A DNA stretch of 64,000 bases from Micromonospora saelicesensis (GCF_900091575.1 NZ_FMCR01000009.1:209994-273993), one strand, 5' to 3'; counted from the stretch's first letter, positions 17,508 to 25,899 are shown. Notes: generated from the letters alone by a model not told the origin. A program made the numbers and translations.

Positions 17508-18398
17508 GTGCGCGGAATCCTACTTGCCGGCGGCACCGGGTCCCGGCTCTGGCCGATCACCCGGGCGGTCTCGAAGCAGCTGATGCCGGTCTTCGACAAG
17601 CCGATGATCTATTACCCGCTCTCCACCCTGGTGATGTCCGGGGTCCGGGAGATCCTGGTGATCACGACCCCGGACGACCAGGACCAGTTCCGTCGGCTGC
17701 TCGGCGACGGCAGCCAGTTCGGGCTGCGGTTGGAGTACGTCAGCCAGGAGCGCCCGGAGGGCATCGCGCAGGCGTTCATCCTCGGTGCGGACTTCATCGG
17801 CACCGAGTCGGTGGCGCTGGTCCTCGGCGACAACATCTTCCACGGCGTGGGTCTGGGCCGGCAGCTCGCCGACCACGGTGACCCGGTCGGCGGGCGGGTC
17901 TTCGCCTATCAGGTGGCCAACCCGCAGGAGTACGGCGTGGTCGACTTCGACGCGGATGGTCGGGTGCTCTCGATCGAGGAGAAGCCGGCCCGCCCGAAGT
18001 CCCGCTACGCGGTGCCGGGCCTCTACTTCTACGACAACCGGGTGGTGGACATCGCCCGCAAGCTCACCCCGAGCGCCCGGGGCGAGCTGGAGATCACGGC
18101 GGTCAACGAGGTGTACCGGGAGACCGGTGAGCTGGCGGTGACGGTGCTGGATCGCGGCACCGCCTGGCTGGACACCGGCACGTTCACCTCGATGATGCAG
18201 GCCGCCGAGTTCGTCCGGGTGGTCGAGGAGCGGCAGGGTCTCAAGATCGGTTGCGTCGAGGAGGTCGCCTGGCGGGCTGGCCTGATCGACGACGCGCAGC
18301 TGCGTGCGCTCGCCGAGCCGCTGACCAAGAGCGGTTACGGCGACTACCTGCTCGGTCTGCTCAGCGACAAGGCCGGCGACGACGGGGGTTCCTGGTGA
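17508..18398 (+). CDS. rmlA: Glucose-1-phosphate thymidylyltransferase
   Basis: RmlA makes dTDP-glucose, the first step to dTDP-rhamnose. The 296-residue protein opens with the signature GILLAGGTGSRLWPIT and has KQLMPVFDKPMIYYPLS, LVLGDNIFHG (metal-binding aspartate) and the EEKPARPKS region. It is transcribed divergently from rmlB and overlaps rmlC by 4 bases (GTGA). Confidence 0.96.
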   Translation: MRGILLAGGTGSRLWPITRAVSKQLMPVFDKPMIYYPLSTLVMSGVREILVITTPDDQDQFRRLLGDGSQFGLRLEYVSQERPEGIAQAFILGADFIGTESVALVLGDNIFHGVGLGRQLADHGDPVGGRVFAYQVANPQEYGVVDFDADGRVLSIEEKPARPKSRYAVPGLYFYDNRVVDIARKLTPSARGELEITAVNEVYRETGELAVTVLDRGTAWLDTGTFTSMMQAAEFVRVVEERQGLKIGCVEEVAWRAGLIDDAQLRALAEPLTKSGYGDYLLGLLSDKAGDDGGSW

Positions 18399-19018
18399 AG
18401 ATCCGGGAGCTGAGCATCGAGGGCGCCTGGGAGATCATCCCCCAGCAGCACGGTGACCCGCGCGGCATGTTCATGGAGTGGTACCGCTTCGACAAGCTCG
18501 CCGAGGTGGTGGGGCATCCGCTGCGGCTGGCCCAGGCCAACCTGTCGGTCTCCGCGCGTGGCGTGGTGCGCGGCGTCCACTTCGCCGACGTCCCGCCCGG
18601 GCAGGCCAAGTACGTCACCTGTGTGCGGGGCGCGGTCCTCGACGTGATCGTGGACCTGCGGGTGGGCTCGCCGACCTTCGGTCGTTGGGAGGGCGTCCGG
18701 CTGGACGACACCGACCGTCGGGCGGTCTACCTCAGCGAGGGGCTGGGGCACGGGTTCTGCGCGTTGACCGACGACGCGACCTTGAGCTATCTCTGCTCGG
18801 CCACCTACAACCCGACCGGCGAGCACGCGGTGCACCCGCTGGACGAGGAGTTGGGCATCGAGTGGCCCGCCGACGTTCCACTGCTGTCCGCGCGCGACGA
18901 CGCGGCGCCGACTCTGGCGCAGGCCCGCGAGCGCGGACTGCTTCCGGAGTACGACAGCTGCCGGCGGTTCGTGGCGAGCCTCGGTCCGGACGGAATGTCG
19001 CACTCAACCGGTATGTGA
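18395..19018 (+). CDS. rmlC: dTDP-4-dehydrorhamnose 3,5-epimerase
   Basis: RmlC epimerises dTDP-4-keto-6-deoxyglucose at C3 and C5. The 207-residue cupin-fold protein shows DPRGMFMEWYR, QANLSVSARGVVRGVHF with the catalytic-type histidine, and YLSEGLGHGFCAL. GTG 18395 overlaps the rmlA stop, so the two are translated together. All four rhamnose genes are therefore present in this 3.5-kb segment. Confidence 0.95.
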   Translation: MKIRELSIEGAWEIIPQQHGDPRGMFMEWYRFDKLAEVVGHPLRLAQANLSVSARGVVRGVHFADVPPGQAKYVTCVRGAVLDVIVDLRVGSPTFGRWEGVRLDDTDRRAVYLSEGLGHGFCALTDDATLSYLCSATYNPTGEHAVHPLDEELGIEWPADVPLLSARDDAAPTLAQARERGLLPEYDSCRRFVASLGPDGMSHSTGM

Positions 19019-19074
19019 CCGCGCTCGGGGCACGACCTGTGGTCTGACAGTGACGAACCGGGCCTCCGGGCGGC

Positions 19075-19080
19075 TAATGT
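19075..19080 (+). promoter_or_regulatory. -10 element of pafA (leaderless)
   Basis: TAATGT ends 6 bases before the pafA ATG; no ribosome site intervenes. It gives pafA its own promoter, separate from rmlAC. Confidence 0.62.
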
Positions 19081-19086
19081 CACACC

Positions 19087-20445
19087 ATGGAGCGGCGAAT
19101 CTTCGGCCTCGAGACCGAGTACGGCGTCACCTGCACCTATCGCGGGCAGCGGCGGCTGTCCCCGGACGAGGTCGCGCGGTATCTGTTCCGTCGCGTGGTG
19201 TCCTGGGGTCGGTCGAGCAATGTCTTCCTGCGCAATGGGGCCCGGCTCTACCTGGACGTCGGGTCGCATCCGGAGTACGCGACACCGGAGTGCGACTCGG
19301 TGACCGATCTCGTCGCCCACGACCGGGCCGGCGAGCGGATCCTGGAGGGCTTGCTCGTCGACGCGGAGAAGCGGCTGCACGACGAGGGCATCGCGGGTGA
19401 GATCTACCTGTTCAAGAACAACACCGATTCGGCCGGCAACTCGTACGGCTGCCACGAGAACTACCTGGTCTCCCGGCACGGCGAGTTCGGCCGGCTCGCC
19501 GACGTGCTCATTCCGTTCCTGGTCACCCGGCAGTTGATCTGCGGGGCCGGCAAGGTTCTGCAAACCCCACGCGGCGCGGTCTACTGCCTCTCGCAGCGGG
19601 CCGAGCACATCTGGGAGGGCGTCTCCTCGGCGACCACCCGCAGCCGTCCGATCATCAACACCCGCGACGAGCCGCACGCTGACGCCGAGCGCTACCGGCG
19701 GCTGCACGTGATCGTCGGCGACTCCAACATGAACGAGGTCACCACGCTGCTCAAGGTCGGCACCGCCGACATCGTGCTGCGGATGATCGAGGCCGGGGTG
19801 GTGATGCGCGACCTGTCCCTGGAGAACCCGATCCGGGCCATCCGGGAGGTGTCGCACGACATCACCGGCCGGCGCAAGGTGCGGTTGGCCAACGGCAAGG
19901 AGGTCAGCGCCCTGGACATCCAGCAGGAATACCTCGCCAAGGCCACCGAGTTCGTCGAGCGACGCGGCGGCGACCAGGCCGCCAAGCGGGTCGTCGAGCT
20001 GTGGGGCCGGGTGCTCAACGCGGTGGAGACCGGCGACCTGGAGCCGGTCTCCCGGGAGATCGACTGGGTCAGCAAGCTGCGGCTGATCGAGCGCTACCAG
20101 CGCAAGCACGACCTGCCGCTGTCGCACCCCCGGGTGGCGCAGATGGATCTGGCCTACCACGACGTGCGCCGTGGCCGGGGCCTCTACGGGCTCCTGGAAC
20201 GCCGCGGCGAGGTCGACCGGGTGGCCACCGACCCGGAGATCTTCGAGGCCAAGGAGACCCCGCCGCAGACCACCCGGGCCCGGCTGCGGGGCGAGTTCAT
20301 CCGGCACGCCCAGGAGAAGCGCCGGGACTTCACCGTCGACTGGGTGCACCTGAAGCTCAACGACCAGGCGCAGCGCACCGTGCTCTGCAAGGACCCGTTC
20401 CGGGCGTACGACGAGCGGGTGGAGCGGCTGATCGCCAGCATGTGA
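19087..20445 (+). CDS. pafA: Pup-protein ligase PafA
   Basis: PafA phosphorylates the C-terminal glutamate of Pup with ATP and joins it to substrate lysines. The 452-residue protein has the N-terminal RRIFGLETEYGVT with ATP/metal-binding glutamates, FKNNTDSAGNSYGCHENY, RPIINTRDEPHADAE and the C-terminal lobe ending in VERLIASM. It lacks the long loop seen in Dop. It is separated from prcA by 7 kb of glycan genes and from pafB by 4.5 kb. Confidence 0.97.
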   Translation: MERRIFGLETEYGVTCTYRGQRRLSPDEVARYLFRRVVSWGRSSNVFLRNGARLYLDVGSHPEYATPECDSVTDLVAHDRAGERILEGLLVDAEKRLHDEGIAGEIYLFKNNTDSAGNSYGCHENYLVSRHGEFGRLADVLIPFLVTRQLICGAGKVLQTPRGAVYCLSQRAEHIWEGVSSATTRSRPIINTRDEPHADAERYRRLHVIVGDSNMNEVTTLLKVGTADIVLRMIEAGVVMRDLSLENPIRAIREVSHDITGRRKVRLANGKEVSALDIQQEYLAKATEFVERRGGDQAAKRVVELWGRVLNAVETGDLEPVSREIDWVSKLRLIERYQRKHDLPLSHPRVAQMDLAYHDVRRGRGLYGLLERRGEVDRVATDPEIFEAKETPPQTTRARLRGEFIRHAQEKRRDFTVDWVHLKLNDQAQRTVLCKDPFRAYDERVERLIASM

Positions 20446-20453
20446 CCGGTTGT

Positions 20454-20486
20454 CGGCCCCGTCGGTGCGCTGCGCCGACGGGGCCG
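20454..20486 (+). terminator. Hairpin terminator after pafA
   Basis: A perfect 12-bp stem (20454-20465 with 20475-20486) with a 9-base loop begins 9 bases after the pafA stop. Confidence 0.75.
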
Positions 20487-20509
20487 CTCAGCCCGGCGCG
20501 CTGAGCGGT

Positions 20510-20515
20510 TAAGCT
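20510..20515 (+). promoter_or_regulatory. -10 element inside an inverted repeat
   Basis: TAAGCT ends 9 bases before ATG 20525. It lies at the centre of an 11-of-12-bp inverted repeat (20495-20506 with 20513-20524) that runs right up to the start codon and could act as an operator or a second terminator. Confidence 0.5.
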
Positions 20516-20524
20516 GAGCGCGCC

Positions 20525-20719
20525 ATGACGACTTCTGGACCTTCCGACCGCCCCGAGCGCGGCACCGAGCGGCAGAACTGGATCGAACGTCGGCGGGAGA
20601 AGATCCGCGCCGAGATCGACCGTAACCGGCGCGGTGAATACACGGTTCCGACCTGGGTGCTGGCCCTGGCCTTGGTGCTCATCGTGGGCGGCTGGCTGGC
20701 CCTGATCTTCCTGGCCTGA
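20525..20719 (+). CDS. Small single-pass membrane protein, unknown
   Basis: This 64-residue protein has a charged N-terminal half (ERQNWIERRREKIRAEIDRNRR) and one C-terminal hydrophobic helix (WVLALALVLIVGGWLALIFLA region). I do not recognise a named family. Codon use is typical of a real gene, and it has its own -10 element. The position right after pafA may be conserved in relatives. Confidence 0.72.
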   Translation: MTTSGPSDRPERGTERQNWIERRREKIRAEIDRNRRGEYTVPTWVLALALVLIVGGWLALIFLA

Positions 20720-20872
20720 CCCGCACGCGCAGCCTGCGGGGTTGGCCCGCCCGCAGCCTTCCGACCCGGGCCGCCCCGACCGTCGGCGGTGACGCCGTCG
20801 AGCTCTCGACCGCGCCGATGGACGGTCCACCCTGTCGTCTCAACGGTGGGTGCGGCGCGGACGACTGATGGT

Positions 20873-20878
20873 TACCGT
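20873..20878 (+). promoter_or_regulatory. -10 element of the three-gene cassette
   Basis: TACCGT ends 6 bases before ATG 20885 (or just before GTG 20879), consistent with a leaderless message. Confidence 0.5.
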
Positions 20879-20884
20879 GTGAGC

Positions 20885-21292
20885 ATGCCACCGTCTCCGG
20901 CCGTCAACGCCAGGGTGCCGCTGCTGCCTCCACCACCCGACCGGGTGCGCGACCGTCTGCGTCGCTGGGTTCGCGCGTGGGGCGCCTACACCGGCCTCCG
21001 TCACTGGCTGCTGGTGCGTGGAACGATATTGTCCGCGATTTTCGCCGCGCTGTACCTGACCAGCGGTGTGGTGATCGGGTGGCGAACGACCTATGACGTG
21101 GCCATCGGCATCACCTCGCCCGGCGATCCCTCCGTCTCGGTGCCGGCGTTGGCATGGCCCGTCTCGCTGGCGGGTTGGCTGGCCGCTCCGGCAGTCTTCG
21201 GCGCCGTCGCGGGCGTGGTAATCAGCTTCGCGATCGCTGGCCGGCGGCAGCGGCCGATCGGCGAAGTGCTCGCCAAGGCCGGCGATTCATGA
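20885..21292 (+). CDS. Two-helix membrane protein, first gene of a coupled cassette
   Basis: This 135-residue protein has a proline-rich, basic N-terminal 45 residues, then two hydrophobic helices near residues 50-70 and 95-125 and a short basic tail. I do not recognise the family with certainty. It is the first of three genes joined by overlaps (4 bases, then 11 bases), so its function is probably tied to the two soluble proteins that follow; anchoring them at the membrane is a possibility. Confidence 0.7.
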   Translation: MPPSPAVNARVPLLPPPPDRVRDRLRRWVRAWGAYTGLRHWLLVRGTILSAIFAALYLTSGVVIGWRTTYDVAIGITSPGDPSVSVPALAWPVSLAGWLAAPAVFGAVAGVVISFAIAGRRQRPIGEVLAKAGDS

Positions 21293-21648
21293 CCGAGCAG
21301 GAGACGGCCCGAGTTCCAGGATCCCGCGAAGGAAGGCGCACCGTAATCCCGCATCTCAAGGATCTGGTGTACCTGCACAGCGGATTCGAGGTTCCGGCCC
21401 GATTCACCCCGGACTTCGTGAGGCTGCACGACGGACACTGGAACGTCGCCGAGCGGGACTGGGAAGCCATCGTCGTGTTGGTGCTGGATACGGACGCCGT
21501 GAGTCCTCGCGCCGATGGCTGGAGGGCGGTCAAGCAGGCGGTCGAGGCGGCCGTTGATTTCCTGGTCGACGACCAGATTTGGCCGTGGTGCCCGATCTGC
21601 AAGCGAGGTACCTCCGCCGGGCGGATGGAGCAGGATCATGACCGCTGA
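21289..21648 (+). CDS. Small soluble protein with C-terminal CPIC motif, second gene of cassette
   Basis: This 119-residue protein has an alpha/beta look: HLKDLVYLHSGF, then DWEAIVVLVLDTDAV. The last 25 residues hold WPWCPICKRG, a CxxC pair that may bind metal together with the histidine near the end. Its ATG overlaps the upstream stop by 4 bases. No family is recognised. Reading frame and codon bias support a genuine gene. Confidence 0.7.
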   Translation: MTEQETARVPGSREGRRTVIPHLKDLVYLHSGFEVPARFTPDFVRLHDGHWNVAERDWEAIVVLVLDTDAVSPRADGWRAVKQAVEAAVDFLVDDQIWPWCPICKRGTSAGRMEQDHDR

Positions 21649-22519
21649 GCCGACCGGCGTCCGCGGCAGCTTCCGCACGCTCGCGAGGAGGCTGGTGCGT
21701 GACTCGTTCCCCGACCGGACCCTTGACGAGGTCGACCACTACGTTGCCCGGGCCGAGGCGCGGATCCACCGGAGGATGTTCCGTCCGAAGCCCGATCCAA
21801 ACTTCGGTTTCATTGTCGTGGTGGCCCTCGCTCGGAACGGCGCACCCGAACTCGCGCGGTGGGAAACGCAGTGGAGATTCCTGTCGTCAGCGATGAGCTC
21901 CGCGCTCGACTACGCCGACATGAACGACGTGGACTGGCACGACAGTGGTGACGGTGTCGTCCTCTTCGTATCACCTCCCGACCGCGCTGGGCGGGTCAGC
22001 CACTTCGTCGCCCACCTGGCCCACCAATTGGCAGGGGCAGGACGATCCAGGCGCGACGACGACCGGTTGCGCGTACGTGTCGCACTGCACATGGGTCATC
22101 TCATCCGGCACGAGACCGGTTGGGGCGGGTCGGCCGTCGTTACCGCGATGCGGCTGGTCGACAGCGAGTCGTTGAGGTCTGCCATGACGGCGGTGCGGGG
22201 GGCGGCGCTGGCGATCATCGCCTCGGACATGTTCTACCGAGACGTCGTTGGACAGGATTATCGCGGCGGGCTCGACCCGTCTGCGTTTAGAGCGGTCGAC
22301 GTGACCGGCAAGGAATTGCACCAGCAGGCGTGGATCTGGGTGCCCGGTGAAGCGCATCCATCGCCACTGCCCGGGACCGTCCAGGTCCGGTCCGATCGAT
22401 CGACGATCGTCGGCCCGATCGTCGGCGGCCCGATCGTCGGCGACCGGGTCGGCGGCGGCAAGGTGGTGTACGGCACAGAGGGGACACGCGACGGGAATGG
22501 CCCCGACGATCGTCGCTGA
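21638..22519 (+). CDS. Degenerate class III cyclase-like protein, third gene of cassette
   Basis: This is a 293-residue soluble protein. The middle part follows the layout of class III nucleotidyl cyclases: HDSGDGVVLFV (like the IGDG..F strand), RLRVRVALHMG (like RIGIHTG) and GWGGSAVVTAMRLVD (like G..VN.AARL). The first catalytic strand lacks the DI.GFT aspartate, so it may be inactive or act as a nucleotide sensor. The C-terminus is a short IVG-rich repeat. ATG 21638 has a GGAGCAGG site and overlaps the previous gene by 11 bases. Similar cyclase-like domains occur in actinobacterial conflict and signalling cassettes, but assignment to one of those systems is not supported by direct evidence. 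Confidence 0.72.
   Translation: MTAEPTGVRGSFRTLARRLVRDSFPDRTLDEVDHYVARAEARIHRRMFRPKPDPNFGFIVVVALARNGAPELARWETQWRFLSSAMSSALDYADMNDVDWHDSGDGVVLFVSPPDRAGRVSHFVAHLAHQLAGAGRSRRDDDRLRVRVALHMGHLIRHETGWGGSAVVTAMRLVDSESLRSAMTAVRGAALAIIASDMFYRDVVGQDYRGGLDPSAFRAVDVTGKELHQQAWIWVPGEAHPSPLPGTVQVRSDRSTIVGPIVGGPIVGDRVGGGKVVYGTEGTRDGNGPDDRR
22404..22441 (+). repeat. Three 11-bp repeats inside the cyclase-like gene
   Basis: CGATCGTCGGC occurs at 22404-22414, 22416-22426 and 22431-22441, encoding the IVG-P-IVGG-P-IVG stretch at the C-terminus of the cyclase-like protein. Confidence 0.85.
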
Positions 22520-22643
22520 GGCATCGGCGCTGCTCGCCGGCCGGGGCCATGGCAGGGTGAGAGCGCAAGAACGGCTGGACCCTCGCGGAGCGGACGGTCG
22601 AGCTGTCGCCGGACGCGACACAGCAGTAGCTGCGGTTGCCGGA

Positions 22644-23729
22644 CTAGGCGGCCAGGGTTACCGCGTGCCGGCCGGCGGCGGCTGCCGCCAGGAAGTACGC
22701 GTGGTCGGCGTCGAGACCACGGCCCATGGTGGACAGCGGCACGGCGCTGGCCCGCAGCGCGGCGTCCAGACCGTCGGTGAGCACCCGGACGATCCGGTGC
22801 CGGGCCGCCAGGGGCGCCAGGGCCGCGTGCACCTCGGTCGCGAGGGACGGCGCCAGGTCCTCGGGCACCACCAGCTCCGCCGGGGCGAGCGCCACCCGAC
22901 CGTACGCGGTGAGGCTGTGGTGTGACACGCCCCGGTGTCGGGGGCGGGGGTCGGCGTCGGAGATGCGCAACGAGCCGACCGGCTTTCCGCCCAGCGTGGC
23001 GATCGCGTTGACCGCCTCGCCGACGGCGACGCCGGAGAAGCCCCACCGGGTTCCGGTGCCCAGGTTGCCCGGTCCCTGGGCCACGATCGCCACGTCCGCG
23101 TTCAGCACGTACCGGGCGGCGAGCAGACCGCCGTGCAGGGTGGTGGCCTCCAGGTCGCCACCGAACGCCTGCCCGACGGTGATCGTGCCGGCCAGCTCGG
23201 CCCGCAGCCCGGCGAGGGTGCGGGAGAACCAGGCGGGCAGCGCCCCGCCGTCGGTGAGCAGGTACGCCACCCGCGCCTGCGGGGCGTCGGCCCGGATGCC
23301 GGCCAGGATCGCCGGGAGCGCCGAGTGCAGGTCGGCGGTGACCACCGGCAGGCCGCCGAGGTCGTCCGCGTCGGCCAGCACGTCGCGGTGCGGAGAGGCC
23401 TCCTCGTCGACGCCGAGGAGGATCGGCTGCAACGGCGTGTAGCGGGCCTTGACCAGGTGCCCGGCGTCGCGGGTGTCGGCGACGTCCGGCGGGTCCGGCG
23501 GTAGCCGGTCCGGCAGGGCGACCACCAGGGCGTACCCGCCGGTGCCCAACCCCATCAGCAGCGCGCCGGCGTTGAGCAGGACCCGGTCGCCGGGCTCGGG
23601 CGTGCCGACCAGGTCCGGGTAGGCCAGCGCCCGCATCCGGGTGCCGTCGGGCAGGTCGACGTCCAGCTCCACCGCCCCGGTCCACTGCCGTCGCAGCGTC
23701 GCCACCGTCCCCGTACGCCATCGCACCAT
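22644..23729 (-). CDS. DUF3866 family protein
   Basis: This 361-residue protein matches DUF3866: MVRWRTGTVATLRRQWTGAVEL at the N-terminus, KARYTPLQPILLGVDE, and QGPGNLGTGTRWGFSGVAVGE. No activity is established. In actinobacteria it is often found near pafA-pafBC genes, as here. ATG 23729 is chosen because a TAGCGT -10 ends 7 bases before it; GTG 23738 overlaps that element. Confidence 0.85.
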   Translation of the reverse strand: MVRWRTGTVATLRRQWTGAVELDVDLPDGTRMRALAYPDLVGTPEPGDRVLLNAGALLMGLGTGGYALVVALPDRLPPDPPDVADTRDAGHLVKARYTPLQPILLGVDEEASPHRDVLADADDLGGLPVVTADLHSALPAILAGIRADAPQARVAYLLTDGGALPAWFSRTLAGLRAELAGTITVGQAFGGDLEATTLHGGLLAARYVLNADVAIVAQGPGNLGTGTRWGFSGVAVGEAVNAIATLGGKPVGSLRISDADPRPRHRGVSHHSLTAYGRVALAPAELVVPEDLAPSLATEVHAALAPLAARHRIVRVLTDGLDAALRASAVPLSTMGRGLDADHAYFLAAAAAGRHAVTLAA

Positions 23730-23736
23730 GACGGGC

Positions 23737-23742
23737 ACGCTA
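23737..23742 (-). promoter_or_regulatory. -10 element of the DUF3866 gene (leaderless)
   Basis: On the minus strand TAGCGT ends 7 bases before ATG 23729. Confidence 0.6.
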
Positions 23743-23778
23743 GCCGCGCGGGCCCGGCGGCCCGCGCCCGGGTGTGGG

Positions 23779-24783
23779 TCAGGTGGGTTCGGGGCCGCCG
23801 GCGTCCGGGGTCGGCCCGGCCTGGGTGTGCCGGGCGGTGCCGGTGGCGCCCGGCATCGAACGGGTCGGGTCGAGGAAGACGAACCTGATCTCCGGGTACC
23901 GGTTCGTGAGCCGCCGCTCGGCCTCGTCGGCGGTGGCCTCGATCTGCGCGCCGGTGGCCTCGTCGCGGAAGTCGACCTTCGCGGCGACCAGGATGTCCTG
24001 CGGGCCGAGCTGCATGGTCAACAGGGTGTCGATGCGCTCCACCTCGGGCAGTCCGGCCAGATCCTGCTCGATCTCGTGGCGCAGCCGCTCCGGGACGGCC
24101 CGGCCGACCAGCAGCGACAGGTTGTTGGCGGCGAGAACCCCGGCGACCGTCAGCAGCAGGAGCCCGATCAGGATCGACGCGACGCCGTCCCACACCTCGT
24201 CGCCGGTGGCGTGCGACAGGCCGACGCCGAGCCCGGCCAGCACCAGACCGATCAGGGCCGCGCTGTCCTCCAGGAAGACGGCCTTGACTGTGGTGTCGGC
24301 GGTCAGCCGCAGGAACCGCCGAGGCGTGGTCTCCCAGCGTCGCGACTCGCGGCGGACCTGCCGCACCGCCCGGGCCAGTGAGATCGACTCGATGACGAAC
24401 GACACCCCGAGCACGATGTACGAGATGAGGTAGTCGCCGCTGTGCTCGTGCACCAGGATCGTGGTGACGCCGTGGGTGACGGCGAAACCGGCGCCGGCGA
24501 CGAACGTGAACATGGCCGCGAAGAACGCCCAGACGTAGCTTTCCTTGCCGTATCCGAAGGGGCGTCGCTGGTCGGCCGGGCGGGCACCGCGGCGCAGCGC
24601 CTGGAAGAGCAGCACCTCGGTGGTGGTGTCGGCGACCGAGTGCGCCGCCTCGGAGAGCATCGCGGCTGATCCGGAGATCAGCCCGGCGATCAGCTTGGCG
24701 ACCGCGATGGCGAGGTTGGCGGCGCCGGCGACGACGACGGTGCCGACGCTCTCGCTCTCGGGCCTGGCGTCCGCTTGCGACAT
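23779..24783 (-). CDS. Cation diffusion facilitator (metal efflux) protein
   Basis: This 334-residue inner-membrane transporter of the CDF family exports Zn2+, Mn2+ or similar ions in exchange for protons. Six hydrophobic helices fill residues 15-215; SEAAHSVADTTTE carries the HxxxD metal site of helix 2 and FLEDSAALIGL the acidic site of helix 5. The C-terminal 90 residues form the usual ferredoxin-like cytoplasmic domain, followed by a short disordered tail. It is divergent from pafB; a -10 TAGGGT ends 7 bases before its ATG. Confidence 0.92.
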   Translation of the reverse strand: MSQADARPESESVGTVVVAGAANLAIAVAKLIAGLISGSAAMLSEAAHSVADTTTEVLLFQALRRGARPADQRRPFGYGKESYVWAFFAAMFTFVAGAGFAVTHGVTTILVHEHSGDYLISYIVLGVSFVIESISLARAVRQVRRESRRWETTPRRFLRLTADTTVKAVFLEDSAALIGLVLAGLGVGLSHATGDEVWDGVASILIGLLLLTVAGVLAANNLSLLVGRAVPERLRHEIEQDLAGLPEVERIDTLLTMQLGPQDILVAAKVDFRDEATGAQIEATADEAERRLTNRYPEIRFVFLDPTRSMPGATGTARHTQAGPTPDAGGPEPT

Positions 24784-24790
24784 GAGGATC

Positions 24791-24796
24791 ACCCTA
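24791..24796 (-). promoter_or_regulatory. -10 element of the CDF transporter gene (leaderless)
   Basis: On the minus strand TAGGGT ends 7 bases before ATG 24783. Confidence 0.6.
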
Positions 24797-24887
24797 TGAC
24801 CGCCGACGGCGACGCGCCGGGGGAGGCCCGATCCGAACAAGTGTGCGGCACGCCCGCGTGGGTGCACGGTGTGGGCGGGTCGGCTGC

Positions 24888-24893
24888 TAGCGT
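24888..24893 (+). promoter_or_regulatory. -10 element of pafBC (leaderless)
   Basis: TAGCGT ends 7 bases before the pafB GTG at 24901. pafBC therefore has its own promoter here rather than being read through from pafA. Confidence 0.62.
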
Positions 24894-24900
24894 CTACCGC

Positions 24901-25899
24901 GTGTCGCGGACCCGCACCGAACGCCTGGTCAACCTGGTGATCTGCCTGCTGTCCACGCGACGGTTCCTGACCGCCGCGCAGATCGCCGCGACCGTGCCCG
25001 GTTACGAGCACGATCCGGACGACGCGCGCGACCACGAGGCGTTCCAACGCAAGTTCGAACGGGACAAGGCCGAGCTGCGTGAGCTGGGTGTGCCACTGGA
25101 GACCGGCACGGCGAGCGCCTTCGACGCCGAGCCCGGCTACCGGATCGCCCACCGCGAATACGCGCTGCCCGACATCCTCCTCGAACCGGACGAGGCCGCC
25201 GCGGTCGGCATCGCCGCCCGGCTGTGGCAGCACGCCGGCTTGGCCGCCGCCGCGTCGTCGGGGCTGGCCAAGCTGCGTGCCGCCGGGGTGGACGTGGACC
25301 CGCAGGCGACCCTCGGCCTGGAGCCCATGGTCACTGTCGACCCGGCGTTCGCGCCGCTGACCGCCGCCGCCCGGGACCGCCGCGAGGTGGGGTTCGACTA
25401 CCGGGTGCCCGACCGCGACGCGCCCAGCCGGCGGCGGCTGCAACCGTGGGGCGTGGTCTGCTGGCGCGGCCGGTGGTACGTGGTCGGCCACGACCAGGAC
25501 CGGGAGGCGACCCGCTGCTTCCGGCTGTCCCGGGTCGTCGGCGCGGTCCGGGTGACCGGCGCCCCCGGCGCGTACGAGCCGCCGGCCAACGTCGACCTGA
25601 TCAGCCACGTGGCCCGCTGGTCGGGTCCGGTGGAGCGCACCGGTCGGGCCACCGTGCTGGCCGCGCCGGGGCGGGCCGCCGGGCTGCGCCGCTGGGCGGT
25701 GGAGGTGACCGCCGGGCCGGACGGCGACCGGCTGGTCCTGCCGTACGCCGACCCGGACGGGCTGGCCGGTCATCTCGTCGGCTACGGCCCGGACGTGCGG
25801 GTTCTCGACCCACCGGAGGTCCGCGAGGCGGTCATCCAACGACTCAAGGAGATCGCCGTGCGCCACGACGAGCTGGCCGTCAGCGGGGGTGCCCGGTGA
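24901..25899 (+). CDS. pafB: WYL-domain DNA-damage regulator PafB
   Basis: PafB pairs with PafC to activate the RecA/LexA-independent DNA-damage response of actinobacteria. The 332-residue protein has an N-terminal winged helix (RTERLVNLVICLLSTRRFLTAAQIA), a linker helix with FERDKAELRELG, and a WYL domain around residues 165-230 (WGVVCWRGRWYVVGHD). It overlaps pafC by 4 bases (GTGA). Order pafB-pafC-tatA-tatC matches the mycobacterial locus, though pafA is 4.5 kb upstream instead of adjacent. Confidence 0.94.
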   Translation: MSRTRTERLVNLVICLLSTRRFLTAAQIAATVPGYEHDPDDARDHEAFQRKFERDKAELRELGVPLETGTASAFDAEPGYRIAHREYALPDILLEPDEAAAVGIAARLWQHAGLAAAASSGLAKLRAAGVDVDPQATLGLEPMVTVDPAFAPLTAAARDRREVGFDYRVPDRDAPSRRRLQPWGVVCWRGRWYVVGHDQDREATRCFRLSRVVGAVRVTGAPGAYEPPANVDLISHVARWSGPVERTGRATVLAAPGRAAGLRRWAVEVTAGPDGDRLVLPYADPDGLAGHLVGYGPDVRVLDPPEVREAVIQRLKEIAVRHDELAVSGGAR

